Origin: Chitinophagales bacterium
GTDB taxonomy: Bacteria > Bacteroidota > Bacteroidia > Chitinophagales > JADJOU01
Assembly: GCA_016787225.1 (NCBI GenBank)
Contig: JAEUUY010000008.1
Coordinates: forward strand, 103,732 to 167,731
Length of the DNA: 64,000 nucleotides
Reading direction: 5' to 3'
Below the pieces are notes generated by a model that saw nothing but the letters and a program-made list of their open reading frames with translations, ran no database searches and was not told the DNA's origin. Positions 9,355 through 19,042 of this stretch are shown here, one piece after another. Made by a program: the position numbers and the translations under genes. Numbering within the stretch: the stretch's first letter is position 1; each line of letters starts with the position of its first letter.

Positions 9355-11253
9355 ATGTCCTACAAAGAAATTTATCATAGAAGCATTCAAGATAGGGAAG
9401 GTTTTTGGCGTGAACAAGCACAAGAGTTATCGTGGTATCAATTTCCCAATACTATTTTATCGAAAAATGAAAATGGACTGTATCGATGGTTTGAGGATGG
9501 TATGCTAAATATGTCTTATCTCTGTCTAGATTTTCATATAGAACAAGGTAGAGGTGAACAAGTAGCTATCATATATGACAGTCCTGCTACTGGTAATGTC
9601 CAAAAGTTTACCTACAACCAAGTGAAAACTCAAGTAGCTAAACTAGCTGGTGTATTATCTTCACTCCAAGTGGTCAAAGGAGATACCGTAGTTATTTACA
9701 TGCCTATGATTCCAGAGGCTGTAATTGCTATGCTAGCCTGCGCACGTATTGGAGCTACGCATAGTGTTGTTTTTGGAGGATTTGCACCTCATGAATTAGC
9801 CATAAGAATTGATGATGCTAAGCCAAAGATTATTATCAGTGCTAACTATGGAATAGAATTCGATAAGAGAATAGAATACAAACCACTCCTAGATAGAGCG
9901 ATAGACGAGTCTAGTCACAAGCCTCAGAATACGATTATAGTGGAGCGTGAGGGTATGACTATTGATTATAAAGATAACTACGATTTGCCATATAATCAAT
10001 TAATGTCTAATGCCAAAGAGGCAGAGCCTGTAGAAGTCAATTCTACCCACCCTTTGTACATACTTTATACAAGTGGTACGACAGGCAAGCCCAAAGGTAT
10101 CGTTCGTGATACAGGTGGGTATGCAACAGCCTTGAAATTCTCTATGTCACATATTTATAATGCAAATCCTGGTGATACCTTTTGGTCAGCAAGTGATGTA
10201 GGATGGGTGGTAGGTCATAGTTATATAGTGTATGGGCCATTGATACATGGATGTACGACGGTATTATTTGAAGGTAAACCCATACGAACTCCCGACGCAG
10301 GTACATTCTGGCGAGTCATTGCAGAATATAAGGTAAATACATTTTTCACTGCTCCTACAGCCATCCGAGCTATCAAAAAAGAAGACCCAGATGGAGAATT
10401 GATGAAGAAATATAATTTGTCTTCATTGAATTTAATCTTTTTGGCTGGCGAGCGCTGCGATCCAGCCACATTTGAATGGCTAGGCGAAAAAACTAAGAAA
10501 CCTGTGATAGATCATTGGTGGCAGACAGAGAGCGGATGGCCTATGCTAGGTATTCAATATGGTGATGAGAAATTATCTGCCAAATCGGGTTCTTCCAATT
10601 TCCCTATATGCGGATATGAAATCGATATTCTCGACGATGATGGCAATAAATTAGATAGAAAAGAAGAAGGATTCGTTTCCGTAAAATTACCTATGCCACC
10701 AGGAACTCTTATGGACTTATGGCAGGATACTGAAAATTTTAAATCATCATATTTAAGTAAATTTGATGGATATTACTTATCGGGAGACGGTGGCTATATT
10801 GATGAGGACGGTTATTATTTTATCATGGGGCGAATAGATGATGTCATCAATGTAGCAGGGCATCGCTTGAGCACAGGAGAAATGGAAGAGATTTTAGCCG
10901 CACATCCAGCTATCGCCGAATGTGCAGTCATAGGTGTCGAGGACGAACTGAGAGGTCAGCGACCCATCGGATTCATAGTTTTGAAAGATGGTCAAGATAA
11001 AACCGAAAATCAATTAGAAGAAGAAACAATTGCTATGGTTCGTGAGAAAATCGGAGCAGTAGCCTTTTATCGCAATACTATTCTTGTAAAACGATTACCA
11101 AAGACTCGGAGCGGTAAGATTCTTCGAAAAACAATGCGTCTAATCGCCGATGGGAAGCCATTTGCTGTGCCATCTACCATAGATGACCCCTCAATTCTAG
11201 AAGAAATTAGAGAACGAATGAAGGATAGAAAATTAAGTCTAGCTTTTGAATAA
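9355..11253 (+). CDS. prpE: Propionyl-CoA synthetase-like acyl-CoA ligase
   Basis: 632 residues with the same architecture as Acs: AMP-binding loop YTSGTTGKPKG, GRIDDVINVAGHR hinge, and C-terminal lysine in KTRSGKILRKTM (~residue 588). Differences from the preceding gene fit the PrpE branch: IDHWWQTESGWPM in the substrate region and LAGERCDPATFEWL before it. It should activate propionate (perhaps also acetate or butyrate). It starts 41 bp after acs, probably in the same operon, giving a paired acetate/propionate activation module. Substrate preference is by resemblance only. Confidence 0.82.
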   Translation: MSYKEIYHRSIQDREGFWREQAQELSWYQFPNTILSKNENGLYRWFEDGMLNMSYLCLDFHIEQGRGEQVAIIYDSPATGNVQKFTYNQVKTQVAKLAGVLSSLQVVKGDTVVIYMPMIPEAVIAMLACARIGATHSVVFGGFAPHELAIRIDDAKPKIIISANYGIEFDKRIEYKPLLDRAIDESSHKPQNTIIVEREGMTIDYKDNYDLPYNQLMSNAKEAEPVEVNSTHPLYILYTSGTTGKPKGIVRDTGGYATALKFSMSHIYNANPGDTFWSASDVGWVVGHSYIVYGPLIHGCTTVLFEGKPIRTPDAGTFWRVIAEYKVNTFFTAPTAIRAIKKEDPDGELMKKYNLSSLNLIFLAGERCDPATFEWLGEKTKKPVIDHWWQTESGWPMLGIQYGDEKLSAKSGSSNFPICGYEIDILDDDGNKLDRKEEGFVSVKLPMPPGTLMDLWQDTENFKSSYLSKFDGYYLSGDGGYIDEDGYYFIMGRIDDVINVAGHRLSTGEMEEILAAHPAIAECAVIGVEDELRGQRPIGFIVLKDGQDKTENQLEEETIAMVREKIGAVAFYRNTILVKRLPKTRSGKILRKTMRLIADGKPFAVPSTIDDPSILEEIRERMKDRKLSLAFE

Positions 11254-11259
11254 AATAGA

Positions 11260-11625
11260 CTAATTCTCTTTGATCAGTAACATGGTCTCTGCAACTCCTG
11301 CTCTACTCATATTAAATATGAGGGTGTCGGCAGTTAATTTTTCAATATCTACTGCGATTTCTAGTTCATTATCAGGCGTAGAATATAATCGTCCGCCTTG
11401 AATTTTATAGGAACCTTGTTCATTCAGGCTTTGATTGTAGTATTGATAACGTCCACCCTCTTTAAATTGGAAACCTATCTTGGTATCTCCGCTAAGTTGA
11501 TTAGTTCCTTTGACCGTCCATTCGACACACTTCCAGTCGCCAATGATTAATTTTTTGTATTCCCCATCGTTACAGGAATACAAGACAAATGCAAAAACTA
11601 GACTTAGAAAAATTGTTTTACTCAT
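11260..11625 (-). CDS. Small lipocalin-like lipoprotein
   Basis: 121 residues from the ATG at 11625. A longer in-frame start at 11667 would place the gene start inside a terminator hairpin and put 14 residues before the signal peptide, so the shorter form is chosen. Signal peptide MSKTIFLSLVFAFVLYSC ends in a lipobox (L-Y-S-C). The mature part (IIGDWKCVEW...KIGFQFKEGG RYQYY) looks like the lipocalin-like/'DUF4488-type' folds common in Bacteroidota: a short beta-rich domain. It is convergent with prpE, leaving only 6 bp between the genes. Function unknown. Confidence 0.7.
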   Translation of the reverse strand: MSKTIFLSLVFAFVLYSCNDGEYKKLIIGDWKCVEWTVKGTNQLSGDTKIGFQFKEGGRYQYYNQSLNEQGSYKIQGGRLYSTPDNELEIAVDIEKLTADTLIFNMSRAGVAETMLLIKEN

Positions 11626-11651
11626 TACGTTGGTTGATTTTAAAAATATTA

Positions 11652-11689
11652 AAACCCATGAACTCAATTTTTATTGTGTTCATGGGTTT
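11652..11689 (-). terminator. Terminator hairpin of the DUF5723-like gene
   Basis: Perfect 12-bp inverted repeat aaacccatgaac / gttcatgggttt with a 14-nt loop. On the minus strand it is followed by a T-rich run, and it lies just downstream of the gene ending at 11716. Confidence 0.75.
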
Positions 11690-11715
11690 ATCTTGAGTTA
11701 TTTAAGTATCAGAAA

Positions 11716-13074
11716 CTATTTGAATCGCTTGCCAAATCCAGCTCTAATTCCAAAATGTACATCAATTGCCTTATTCGTATTGGATGCAAGGGCTGAAACT
11801 ATACTACTAGACCCTGCATATAGCGGACCTAATTTAAATCCAGCTCCTATAGTAGTTCCTTGAACATCCGCAAAGGTAAATGGAACATATACTTCTACGA
11901 ATCGAGAGGCAATCCTTGGTGTGACTGTGAGATAATTCAAAGCTTGTAAACTTCTTGGATCATCTGAACTGGTCGCTCGTCTATTTAGATTTAAGGTTAG
12001 GAATAGAGGTTTCCAAACATGAATATCAGCTTGAAAATTAAAAGCCATCGGTAGTTTTACTAAGACATTGCTATCAGTTGGTATTTCGGTAGCCACATTA
12101 TTAGTTTTTACACTGGCTATAAATGCATCCATACTACTTAATTGTATTTTAGCTGGATCATGTGGACCTGGATTGAAAACAAATTGTCTGGAATTTGTTC
12201 TATTTAAACTGAAATTCATAGAACCGACATCTAGTATGGAAGCACCTAGCTTTAGTCTATATTCACCTGGCTTTTCTCCTAACAACTGATAAGAAATACC
12301 CGCATCAAAAGCTATACCTGTAGGACCACCAACTAAATTACTAGAAATATTGTTAGTAGGATCTCCTGAACCATTGTATTCGACGCCTAATTGACCAGAA
12401 GCATTGTTTATTAATATTTTATTACTAGAATTTTTATTTAAACTAAATCTAAAATTGTTCAAGTATGCATTCGCATAGAGTCCAGAGAAGAGTGCCTTCA
12501 CGGTTCCACCTATTTTTAATGAGCTTTGCTTGTCTCTATATATTTCTCTTGACCCAGTAACACCTATTTCAGCCCAACCTACCATATTCATAGACATATT
12601 GTTTATATTGGGTGATGTGTAAGGCAAGGTAAAACCATTCGCTACAGAACCATCTATGAGTGACTGCGCCAATGCTACATCGACATTATTCAAATTAACA
12701 AACAAACGACCTCTCGTAATCAATCCTATTGTCGTCTTTTTATTTAATGCTATAGCCAATGAAGGTCCTATGATATCAGCATCAACTCTCATATTGAAAC
12801 CAGCTATTGAAGTTTGATTAAGAAACCGCTGTTTAATATCATCTGAATTGCTTAATTCACTAGATGTGAAGTTGATCATGTTATTAGAAATGTTCATATC
12901 AAATCCTATCAAATTGATATCAAATTTTTGAGGCATTCCTGCCAGTTCTGCTGGATTGACTAGTGTTGTTAAAATACCTCCTCGATTAGAAGTCTTAATT
13001 GCATTGAATGAGTTTTGACTAAGTAACATTGTCGTACATCCAAAAATTGAAATGATGAGCGCTAATTTTTTCAT
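11716..13074 (-). CDS. DUF5723-like outer-membrane beta-barrel protein
   Basis: 452 residues with a signal peptide (to about TTMLLSQ). The mature part opens with NSFNAIKTSNRGGILTTLVN and goes on with alternating strands, Asn-rich loops and glycine turns, ending in FGIRAGFGKRFK with a terminal aromatic residue, as expected for an outer-membrane barrel. It resembles the PorV/FadL-like DUF5723 proteins of Bacteroidota; that name is by resemblance. It stands alone, with a terminator downstream. Role unknown. Confidence 0.65.
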   Translation of the reverse strand: MKKLALIISIFGCTTMLLSQNSFNAIKTSNRGGILTTLVNPAELAGMPQKFDINLIGFDMNISNNMINFTSSELSNSDDIKQRFLNQTSIAGFNMRVDADIIGPSLAIALNKKTTIGLITRGRLFVNLNNVDVALAQSLIDGSVANGFTLPYTSPNINNMSMNMVGWAEIGVTGSREIYRDKQSSLKIGGTVKALFSGLYANAYLNNFRFSLNKNSSNKILINNASGQLGVEYNGSGDPTNNISSNLVGGPTGIAFDAGISYQLLGEKPGEYRLKLGASILDVGSMNFSLNRTNSRQFVFNPGPHDPAKIQLSSMDAFIASVKTNNVATEIPTDSNVLVKLPMAFNFQADIHVWKPLFLTLNLNRRATSSDDPRSLQALNYLTVTPRIASRFVEVYVPFTFADVQGTTIGAGFKLGPLYAGSSSIVSALASNTNKAIDVHFGIRAGFGKRFK

Positions 13075-13264
13075 GTTAAATATTTAAGTTAAATGATAGA
13101 TTAAATAGTTTTATTCTTTAAATGTTGAACCTTTATTCATAATGAATTGATTCAAACTAAGTTTAATTATATACAAATTTTAAGTTAATAGGCGTAAAAA
13201 TAGACAAAATTTATATAATGTATCTTTTTTGTTAATTTTCAGTCGGTTTTAATGAGAATAGTTA

Positions 13265-13272
13265 TATTTTTG
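13265..13272 (+). promoter_or_regulatory. -7 promoter element of ahcY
   Basis: TATTTTTG matches TAnnTTTG and lies 27 bp before the ATG at 13300. No TTG at the standard spacing. Confidence 0.5.
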
Positions 13273-13299
13273 TATTCGTAAATTTTAAATTACAAATAA

Positions 13300-14625
13300 A
13301 TGACAACTCAAACACAATCAACAAACAATGCCATGAATTACAAGGTAAAAGACATTTCCTTAGCAGAATGGGGAAGAAAAGAAATCAAATTGGCAGAGGC
13401 CGAAATGCCGGGTCTTATGGCTCTTAGAAAAGAATATGGAGCCTCTAAGCCTTTAGCAGGTGCTAGAATAGCCGGATGTTTACACATGACTATTCAGACC
13501 GCTGTATTGATAGAAACATTAAAAGAATTAGGTGCTGATGTCACTTGGTCATCGTGTAATATATTTTCTACCCAAGATCATGCTGCTGCGGCTATTGCTG
13601 CCGCAGGTATTCCTGTTTTTGCATGGAAGGGTCAGAATGAACAAGAATTTGACTGGTGTATAGAACAAACTTTGAATGCTTTTGAAGGTGGTCAATATTT
13701 GAATATGATATTAGATGATGGAGGTGATTTGACCAATATGGTTTTAGATAGATACCCTCATTTGGTCAAAGATATTAAGGGAATTTCGGAAGAGACTACG
13801 ACAGGTGTCCATAGACTGCACGAAAGAGTCAAAAAAGGAACACTTCCTTTACCTGCCATTAATATCAACGATTCTGTTACTAAATCAAAGTTTGACAACA
13901 AATATGGCTGTAATGAATCGCTTGTAGATGCAATCAGACGAGCTACAGATATCATGATGGCTGGTAAAACGGCTGTGGTATGTGGATACGGAGATGTAGG
14001 AAAAGGTTCTGCAGCTTCGTTGAAGAGTGCTGGTGTGAGAGTAACTGTAACGGAGATAGATCCTATCTGCGCATTGCAGGCAGCTATGGAAGGTTTTGCG
14101 GTGAAGAAATTAGAAAATTGTGTAGGAGAGGCTGATATTATCGTTACAGCTACTGGGAATAAGGATATTGTCACTAAGGATGCTTTCTTAAAAATGAAAG
14201 ATAAAGCTATCGTTTGCAATATCGGACACTTTGATAATGAAATCGATATGGCATGGTTAAATAAAAACTATGGTTCTAGCAAGGTAGAAATCAAACCACA
14301 AGTAGATTTATACAATGTAAATGGCAAAGAAGTCATCGTCTTGGCTGAAGGTAGATTAGTAAATTTAGGCTGTGCCACCGGTCATCCTTCATTTGTTATG
14401 TCGAACTCTTTCACGAATCAGACCTTGGCTCAAATTGAATTGTGGACTAATGCCAGTGCCTACAAAAACGATGTTTATGTATTGCCTAAACATTTAGATG
14501 AAAAAGTAGCTCGATTGCATTTGGAGAAAATTGGTGTAGAGTTGGAAACTTTGAGACAAGATCAGGCCGAATATATTGGTGTAACGGTTGAAGGACCTTA
14601 TAAACAAGAGTTTTATCGATACTAG
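13300..14625 (+). CDS. ahcY: Adenosylhomocysteinase (S-adenosylhomocysteine hydrolase)
   Basis: 441 residues. N-terminal substrate domain with [17 protein letters not shown] and [18 protein letters not shown]-binding Rossmann motif [10 protein letters not shown] at about residue 226. The C-terminal tail ends in [11 protein letters not shown], the Lys/Tyr ending that reaches the NAD site of the neighbouring subunit in this family. It splits S-adenosylhomocysteine into adenosine and homocysteine, relieving product inhibition of methyltransferases. It is monocistronic with its own -7 box and a downstream hairpin. The ATG at 13300 gives ~12 residues before the conserved core; the internal ATG at codon 12 is also possible. 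Confidence 0.97.
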   Translation: MTTQTQSTNNAMNYKVKDISLAEWGRKEIKLAEAEMPGLMALRKEYGASKPLAGARIAGCLHMTIQTAVLIETLKELGADVTWSSCNIFSTQDHAAAAIAAAGIPVFAWKGQNEQEFDWCIEQTLNAFEGGQYLNMILDDGGDLTNMVLDRYPHLVKDIKGISEETTTGVHRLHERVKKGTLPLPAININDSVTKSKFDNKYGCNESLVDAIRRATDIMMAGKTAVVCGYGDVGKGSAASLKSAGVRVTVTEIDPICALQAAMEGFAVKKLENCVGEADIIVTATGNKDIVTKDAFLKMKDKAIVCNIGHFDNEIDMAWLNKNYGSSKVEIKPQVDLYNVNGKEVIVLAEGRLVNLGCATGHPSFVMSNSFTNQTLAQIELWTNASAYKNDVYVLPKHLDEKVARLHLEKIGVELETLRQDQAEYIGVTVEGPYKQEFYRY

Positions 14626-14654
14626 TATTCAGATATTAGTTTCTAGAAAATAAT

Positions 14655-14690
14655 TAAAGGGTAGCAAGTGATTGCTGCCTTTCTTTTTTA
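14655..14690 (+). terminator. Rho-independent terminator of ahcY
   Basis: Imperfect stem aaagggtagcaa / ttgctgccttt with loop gtga, followed by tcttttttat. One bulged base. Confidence 0.65.
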
Positions 14691-14719
14691 TGTAGCGAAA
14701 TCAATTTAATTGTATACTA

Positions 14720-15223
14720 ATGATAAATAATGAAGAATTTAATTTCATAACTGAAAAAATGATGATTGATGGATTAGACTATCATTACAATAACTATATT
14801 GAACACAGGGAATCTCTTCATTATTATATAAAAGATATGGCAATTGAAAAGCTTGACTTCAATCGACAAAAATTTTATTCAATGAGACATGAAGTGGTAT
14901 CATATATAAATAGAATGGGACAATTTAAGGCTTTTGCAGATTATCATAATAAAAGTGAATTATTACCCACTATTTTAAAGTTTATGCCCTTAAGAGATAA
15001 AATAACTGCTCACAGAGCGATTGATAAACCTCGCAAAAATGACAATGTACCAAGTGTAATAATGGCAAATAATCAAGTCCATGGACCAGTTGTTGCATTG
15101 TGGGGTGGTAATAGATTTATATTACAATATAAAACTGATAAAGGAGATTTATTGAATTTCGATCTAATTGAAGAGCATCAAAAGATTTATAAAGAAGCTT
15201 TACTCTTATTTAATGATATATAG
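14720..15223 (+). CDS. Hypothetical protein with possible HEPN-type R-x5-H motif
   Basis: 167 residues, no signal peptide, predicted mostly helical. The centre reads LRDKITAHRAID; the spacing Arg-x5-His within a helix is what HEPN-superfamily RNases/abortive-infection proteins use, but the match is short. The C-terminal part (NRFILQYKTDKGDLLNFDL) looks like beta strands. Base use is more AT-rich than flanking housekeeping genes. The gene stands alone between ahcY and an rluA-type gene. No family recognised; function should be left open. Confidence 0.6.
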   Translation: MINNEEFNFITEKMMIDGLDYHYNNYIEHRESLHYYIKDMAIEKLDFNRQKFYSMRHEVVSYINRMGQFKAFADYHNKSELLPTILKFMPLRDKITAHRAIDKPRKNDNVPSVIMANNQVHGPVVALWGGNRFILQYKTDKGDLLNFDLIEEHQKIYKEALLLFNDI

Positions 15224-15346
15224 ATTTTTAATTTGTCACGAATTTACATACTCCTAGAAAAACATGTTGTTTCTGAAAATGTTTAAAAAAAAATATCAAG
15301 TGGATAAACTTTAGATTGTTATTAAAATTCTACAATTTTTACACCA

Positions 15347-16060
15347 ATGAAACCCATTATTACCCTTTTCGAAGATGATTATTACTTAGCAGTAGATAAG
15401 CCTAGTGGGGTGCTATCAATTCCTCCCCGTGCAGGGCAAGAAGCCGATGTATTTTCTTTTTTCAAAACGAAGTATGAAGACTTGCGTTTAGTTCATCGAA
15501 TAGATAAGGAAACATCAGGTGTCTTGATTTTTGCGAAAGGAGAAGAAGCTCAACGCGCCTTGTCCATGTTATTCGAAGATCATTCTATCTTCAAAGAATA
15601 TAAGGCCATCGTGTCGGGAATCCCCAAGGAAGCTGAAGGCACCATAGAAAACTATATAGACGAACACCCCAATATAAAAGGAACCTATCGAATCGCTTAT
15701 CAAGGTAAAGGAAAAATAGCCATATCACATTATCAGGTAGTAGAGACATATAAACGACATAGTTTACTCGCCTTTCAGATAGAGACTGGTCGTACGCATC
15801 AAATAAGAGTACACTCACAGTTTTTAGGTTGTCCATTGGCTTATGACCCTATATATAATCCTCAAAACGGAATTTTTCTCTCTCGATTTATCAAGAATTA
15901 TAAAGGCAAGGAGGATGAGCGGTCTATCATCCAACGATTATCACTCCATGCGGAAATTCTTAGATTCTACCACCCATTTACCAATGAAGTGGTAGATATT
16001 CAATCTCCACTACCTAAAGATTTTCAGAAGGCTTTGGAGATACTGAGAAAGTATAGTTGA
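15347..16060 (+). CDS. RluA-family pseudouridine synthase
   Basis: 237 residues, no S4 domain. Catalytic motif RLVHRIDKETSGVLIF with nucleophile D53, then GRTHQIRVHSQFLG and LSLHAEILRFYHPFT, all diagnostic of the RluA/RsuA group. It isomerises specific uridines in rRNA or tRNA; which ones cannot be said. The short N-terminus (LAVDKPSGVLSIP) matches the small RluA-like paralogues. Cytoplasmic, apparently monocistronic. Confidence 0.9.
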   Translation: MKPIITLFEDDYYLAVDKPSGVLSIPPRAGQEADVFSFFKTKYEDLRLVHRIDKETSGVLIFAKGEEAQRALSMLFEDHSIFKEYKAIVSGIPKEAEGTIENYIDEHPNIKGTYRIAYQGKGKIAISHYQVVETYKRHSLLAFQIETGRTHQIRVHSQFLGCPLAYDPIYNPQNGIFLSRFIKNYKGKEDERSIIQRLSLHAEILRFYHPFTNEVVDIQSPLPKDFQKALEILRKYS

Positions 16061-16134
16061 TTTATTTTTTTGACTTTGAGCATTAAGGAATCGTCAATTT
16101 CTAATTTTTAGTCTCTGTTCTATTTAAATTACGC

Positions 16135-16142
16135 TACTTTTG
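16135..16142 (+). promoter_or_regulatory. -7 promoter element of typA
   Basis: TACTTTTG followed by caccc, an exact TAnnTTTG match. The implied transcript start near 16149 gives a ~90-nt leader before the GTG at 16240; the leader contains partly repeated attac/ttagtt segments. Confidence 0.5.
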
Positions 16143-16239
16143 CACCCCACTAAAAAAGGTAATTATTAATTTTCAATTACTTAGTTGCAAATAATTGAAA
16201 AATTACTAGTTGCTAGTTATTCATTATTAATTAGAAAAA

Positions 16240-18051
16240 GTGAGTGTAGAAAAAATTAGAAACATAGCTATCATAGCCCACGTTGACCATGGTAAGACTA
16301 CCTTAGTAGACAAAATGCTGCATGCAGCTATGCTTTTTCGAGATAATCAGCAGATGAATGAATTGATACTCGACAATAATGATCAAGAACGTGAGCGAGG
16401 GATTACTATTTTGGCAAAAAATGTGGCGGTCAACTGGAAAGGTTATAAAATCAATATCATAGATACACCTGGCCACTCTGACTTCGGAGGAGAAGTAGAG
16501 CGAGTATTAAATATGGCCGATGGAGTATTACTATTAGTAGATGCTTTTGAAGGCCCAATGCCACAAACGAGATTTGTGACGCAGAAGGCATTGTCACTTG
16601 GTAAAAAAGCAGTGGTTATAGTCAATAAAGTAGATAAGCCGAACTGTACTCCAGAAAAAGCGCATGAAGACGTTTTTGATTTGTTTTTCAATCTAGAAGC
16701 TAGTCAAGAGCAGCTGGATTTCAAAACCATTTATGGCTCAGCTAAGCAGGGTTGGATGAGTGATGATTACACTAAGCCAACCGATAACGTCAATATTATT
16801 TTTGACACTATCGTAAGTGAAATACCGCATCCAAAAATCGATGAAGGTAATTTACAATTACAAATTACTTCGCTTGATTTTTCAAGCTATACAGGTCGAA
16901 TAGCCGTAGGTAGAATACAGCGAGGCTCTATCGAAGAGAATCAACCTATTTCTCTTATGAAAGCAGATGGCTCTATCAAAAAAATGCGCACGAAAGAGGT
17001 ATATCTTTTCGAAGGAATGGGTAAAACCAAAGTAGCTAAAGCCGAAGCAGGTGAAATCGTAGCCGTGACTGGTATCGAAGACTTTGAGATAGGTGATACC
17101 ATAGCCGATTTTGAAAATCCAGAGGCGATGGAGCGCATCAAAATCGATGAGCCGACCATGAGTATGTTATTTACGATTAATAATTCACCATTCTTTGGCA
17201 AGGAAGGGAAATTTGTAACTTCTCGTCATATACGAGAAAGATTATATAAGGAATTGGAGAAAAATTTAGCACTTCGCGTTCAAGATACGCCTTCCCCTGA
17301 TTCTTTTCTGGTATATGGTAGAGGTATTTTGCATTTATCGGTATTGTTAGAGACCATGCGCCGTGAGGGCTATGAATTGCAGGTAGGACAGCCGCAAGTC
17401 ATTATTAAGGAAATCGATGGCAAAAAATGTGAACCCATAGAGACTTTGACAGTCGATGTACCCGAAGAATATGCAGGTAAAATCATAGAATTGGTATCGC
17501 AGCGAAAAGGAGAGATGAAAGCCATGTACACCAAAGGCGATATGCAGCGCTTAGAGTTTGAAATACCTACGAGAGGTCTTAATGGCTTCAGAAGTACCGC
17601 CTTGACTCAGTCTGGTGGCGAGGCTATTATAGCGCATAGATTCAAATCTTACGAACCTATGAAGGGTGAAATTCCAGCGAGAATCAATGGCGTAATGATA
17701 TCGAAAGAAGCTGGTATGGCTACGGGCTATTCCATGGATAAGCTCAAAGACAGAGGACGATTTTTTATAGAACCCGGCGACCAAGTTTATACTGGACAGG
17801 TAATCGGCGAACAAATACGCCCTGGTGACCTCGTAGTCAATGTGTGTACGGCCAAGCAATTGACTAATTTCCGTGCAGCAGGTAAGGATGATAATGTAGG
17901 TCTGCCACCCAAGGTCAATTTTTCACTCGAAGAATCTATGGAATATATCGAAAAAGACGAATATTTAGAGTTAACTCCTGTTTCAATGCGTTTGCGTAAA
18001 ATTCATTTAGATGAAAACGACCGCAAGAAAGCGGCAATGAAGGCAGGATAG
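16240..18051 (+). CDS. typA: Translational GTPase TypA/BipA
   Basis: 603 residues, family length. G1 AHVDHGKTTLVDKM, switch II DTPGHSDFGGEVER, G4 NKVDKP, then EF-Tu-like domain 2, two EF-G-like domains and the C-terminal BipA-specific region (GMATGYSMDKLKDRGRF; KQLTNFRAAGKDD). It binds the 70S ribosome and helps 50S assembly and stress adaptation. The start is GTG at 16240, giving MSVEKIRNIAIIAHVDHG; no upstream in-frame ATG is compatible. prmC follows 58 bp downstream. Confidence 0.97.
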   Translation: MSVEKIRNIAIIAHVDHGKTTLVDKMLHAAMLFRDNQQMNELILDNNDQERERGITILAKNVAVNWKGYKINIIDTPGHSDFGGEVERVLNMADGVLLLVDAFEGPMPQTRFVTQKALSLGKKAVVIVNKVDKPNCTPEKAHEDVFDLFFNLEASQEQLDFKTIYGSAKQGWMSDDYTKPTDNVNIIFDTIVSEIPHPKIDEGNLQLQITSLDFSSYTGRIAVGRIQRGSIEENQPISLMKADGSIKKMRTKEVYLFEGMGKTKVAKAEAGEIVAVTGIEDFEIGDTIADFENPEAMERIKIDEPTMSMLFTINNSPFFGKEGKFVTSRHIRERLYKELEKNLALRVQDTPSPDSFLVYGRGILHLSVLLETMRREGYELQVGQPQVIIKEIDGKKCEPIETLTVDVPEEYAGKIIELVSQRKGEMKAMYTKGDMQRLEFEIPTRGLNGFRSTALTQSGGEAIIAHRFKSYEPMKGEIPARINGVMISKEAGMATGYSMDKLKDRGRFFIEPGDQVYTGQVIGEQIRPGDLVVNVCTAKQLTNFRAAGKDDNVGLPPKVNFSLEESMEYIEKDEYLELTPVSMRLRKIHLDENDRKKAAMKAG

Positions 18052-18109
18052 TTAATTGGAAAATGAATTAATTTGAAAATGAAAGGTTTCAATTTTAATT
18101 CGTGAATTT

Positions 18110-18859
18110 GTGGCCCTGTTATCCGATATTTTTTCCGAATCTGAAAAACGCTTTCTTTTACAGTATATAGAAAAGGAGAATCCAACGATTCCTTTTGTTG
18201 AAATAATAACTCGCTTGAACCTTGGCGAACCGATAGACTATATACTTGGGTATACTTATTTCTATGGATTAAAAATAGAGGTCAGTGAGGATACTTTGAT
18301 TCCACGTCCAGAAACCGAAGAATTGGTCGAACTCATCGTAAATGAAAATAAAACAAAGTCAGGTTTGAAAATTCTTGATATTGGCACGGGTAGTGGTTGT
18401 ATTGCTTTAGCTTTAAAATCTAAACTAGTGAATGCAGAAGTTTCTGCCATAGACGTCTCCAGTGCAGCATTGGAAATAGCTAAGAGAAACTCAAGTCAAC
18501 TAGATTTAAATATCAATTACATTCAACTAGATATATTAAATTATAATCGTTGGTCACAATTAGACAACTTTGATATTATAGTCTCCAATCCTCCCTATAT
18601 TCCTATTCATGAGAAGGAGGAGATGACGGCTTCTGTCTTAAATTATGAACCTCATTTAGCTTTGTTTGTAGAGAATGATCCTCTCATTTTTTATCGTAAA
18701 ATTTTAGCATTCGCTTCTCATTATTTAAATAGGGATGGTCGTGTATATTTTGAAACCAGCCAAACGTTACAGTTAGAAGAATTTGAGAATTTTCGAATCG
18801 AAAAAAAGAAAGATTTGAGCGGAAATTGGCGGTTTTTGAAGTGTTCGGTAAATAATTAA
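18110..18859 (+). CDS. prmC: Peptide chain release factor glutamine methyltransferase PrmC/HemK
   Basis: 249 residues, slightly short compared with E. coli (277), with a reduced N-terminal helical domain. SAM-binding LDIGTGSGCIALALK and catalytic VSNPPYIP are clear, together with TLIPRPETEELVE just before the methyltransferase core. It methylates the GGQ glutamine of RF1/RF2. The start is GTG at 18110. The gene ends 51 bp before the left edge of the mobile region; there is no terminator between. Confidence 0.93.
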   Translation: MALLSDIFSESEKRFLLQYIEKENPTIPFVEIITRLNLGEPIDYILGYTYFYGLKIEVSEDTLIPRPETEELVELIVNENKTKSGLKILDIGTGSGCIALALKSKLVNAEVSAIDVSSAALEIAKRNSSQLDLNINYIQLDILNYNRWSQLDNFDIIVSNPPYIPIHEKEEMTASVLNYEPHLALFVENDPLIFYRKILAFASHYLNRDGRVYFETSQTLQLEEFENFRIEKKKDLSGNWRFLKCSVNN

Positions 18860-18995
18860 ATTATGAAAGAAATAAAAGCTATATTCTTCCCTCTCTAGTG
18901 CGAGTTTGTAACCCCGCTATCGGTAGTCTGCGATTAAATGCTAGTGCACGAGTTCGGCAGCGTTTGGCGAAGTTTTTAACTTCGTCAGTGCGTTA

Positions 18996-19031
18996 GTAAA
19001 TTTGTAATTTACAAAAGAAAAGCTATTTTTG
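18996..19031 (+). promoter_or_regulatory. Hairpin-embedded promoter of RAYT copy A
   Basis: The 17-nt hairpin gtaaatttgtaatttac (7-bp stem, loop tgt) carries TTTG. Exactly 19 nt after it comes TATTTTTG (19024-19031), giving a canonical Bacteroidota -33/-7 promoter 11 bp before the ATG at 19043. The same arrangement is kept in copies B and C. Confidence 0.65.
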
Positions 19032-19042
19032 TAACTATAAAA

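Noticed and set aside
11510..11863. Plus-strand ORF of 117 codons
   Set aside because: It runs antisense through the terminator and the ends of two real minus-strand genes and has no recognisable domain.
13758..14219. Minus-strand ORF of 153 codons inside ahcY
   Set aside because: Shadow of the strongly conserved ahcY frame; low-complexity Ser/Ile/Leu composition typical of antisense frames.
16150..16239. Long typA leader considered as a riboswitch
   Set aside because: The partly repeated attac/ttagtt segments do not form a recognised aptamer and no convincing long stem is seen.
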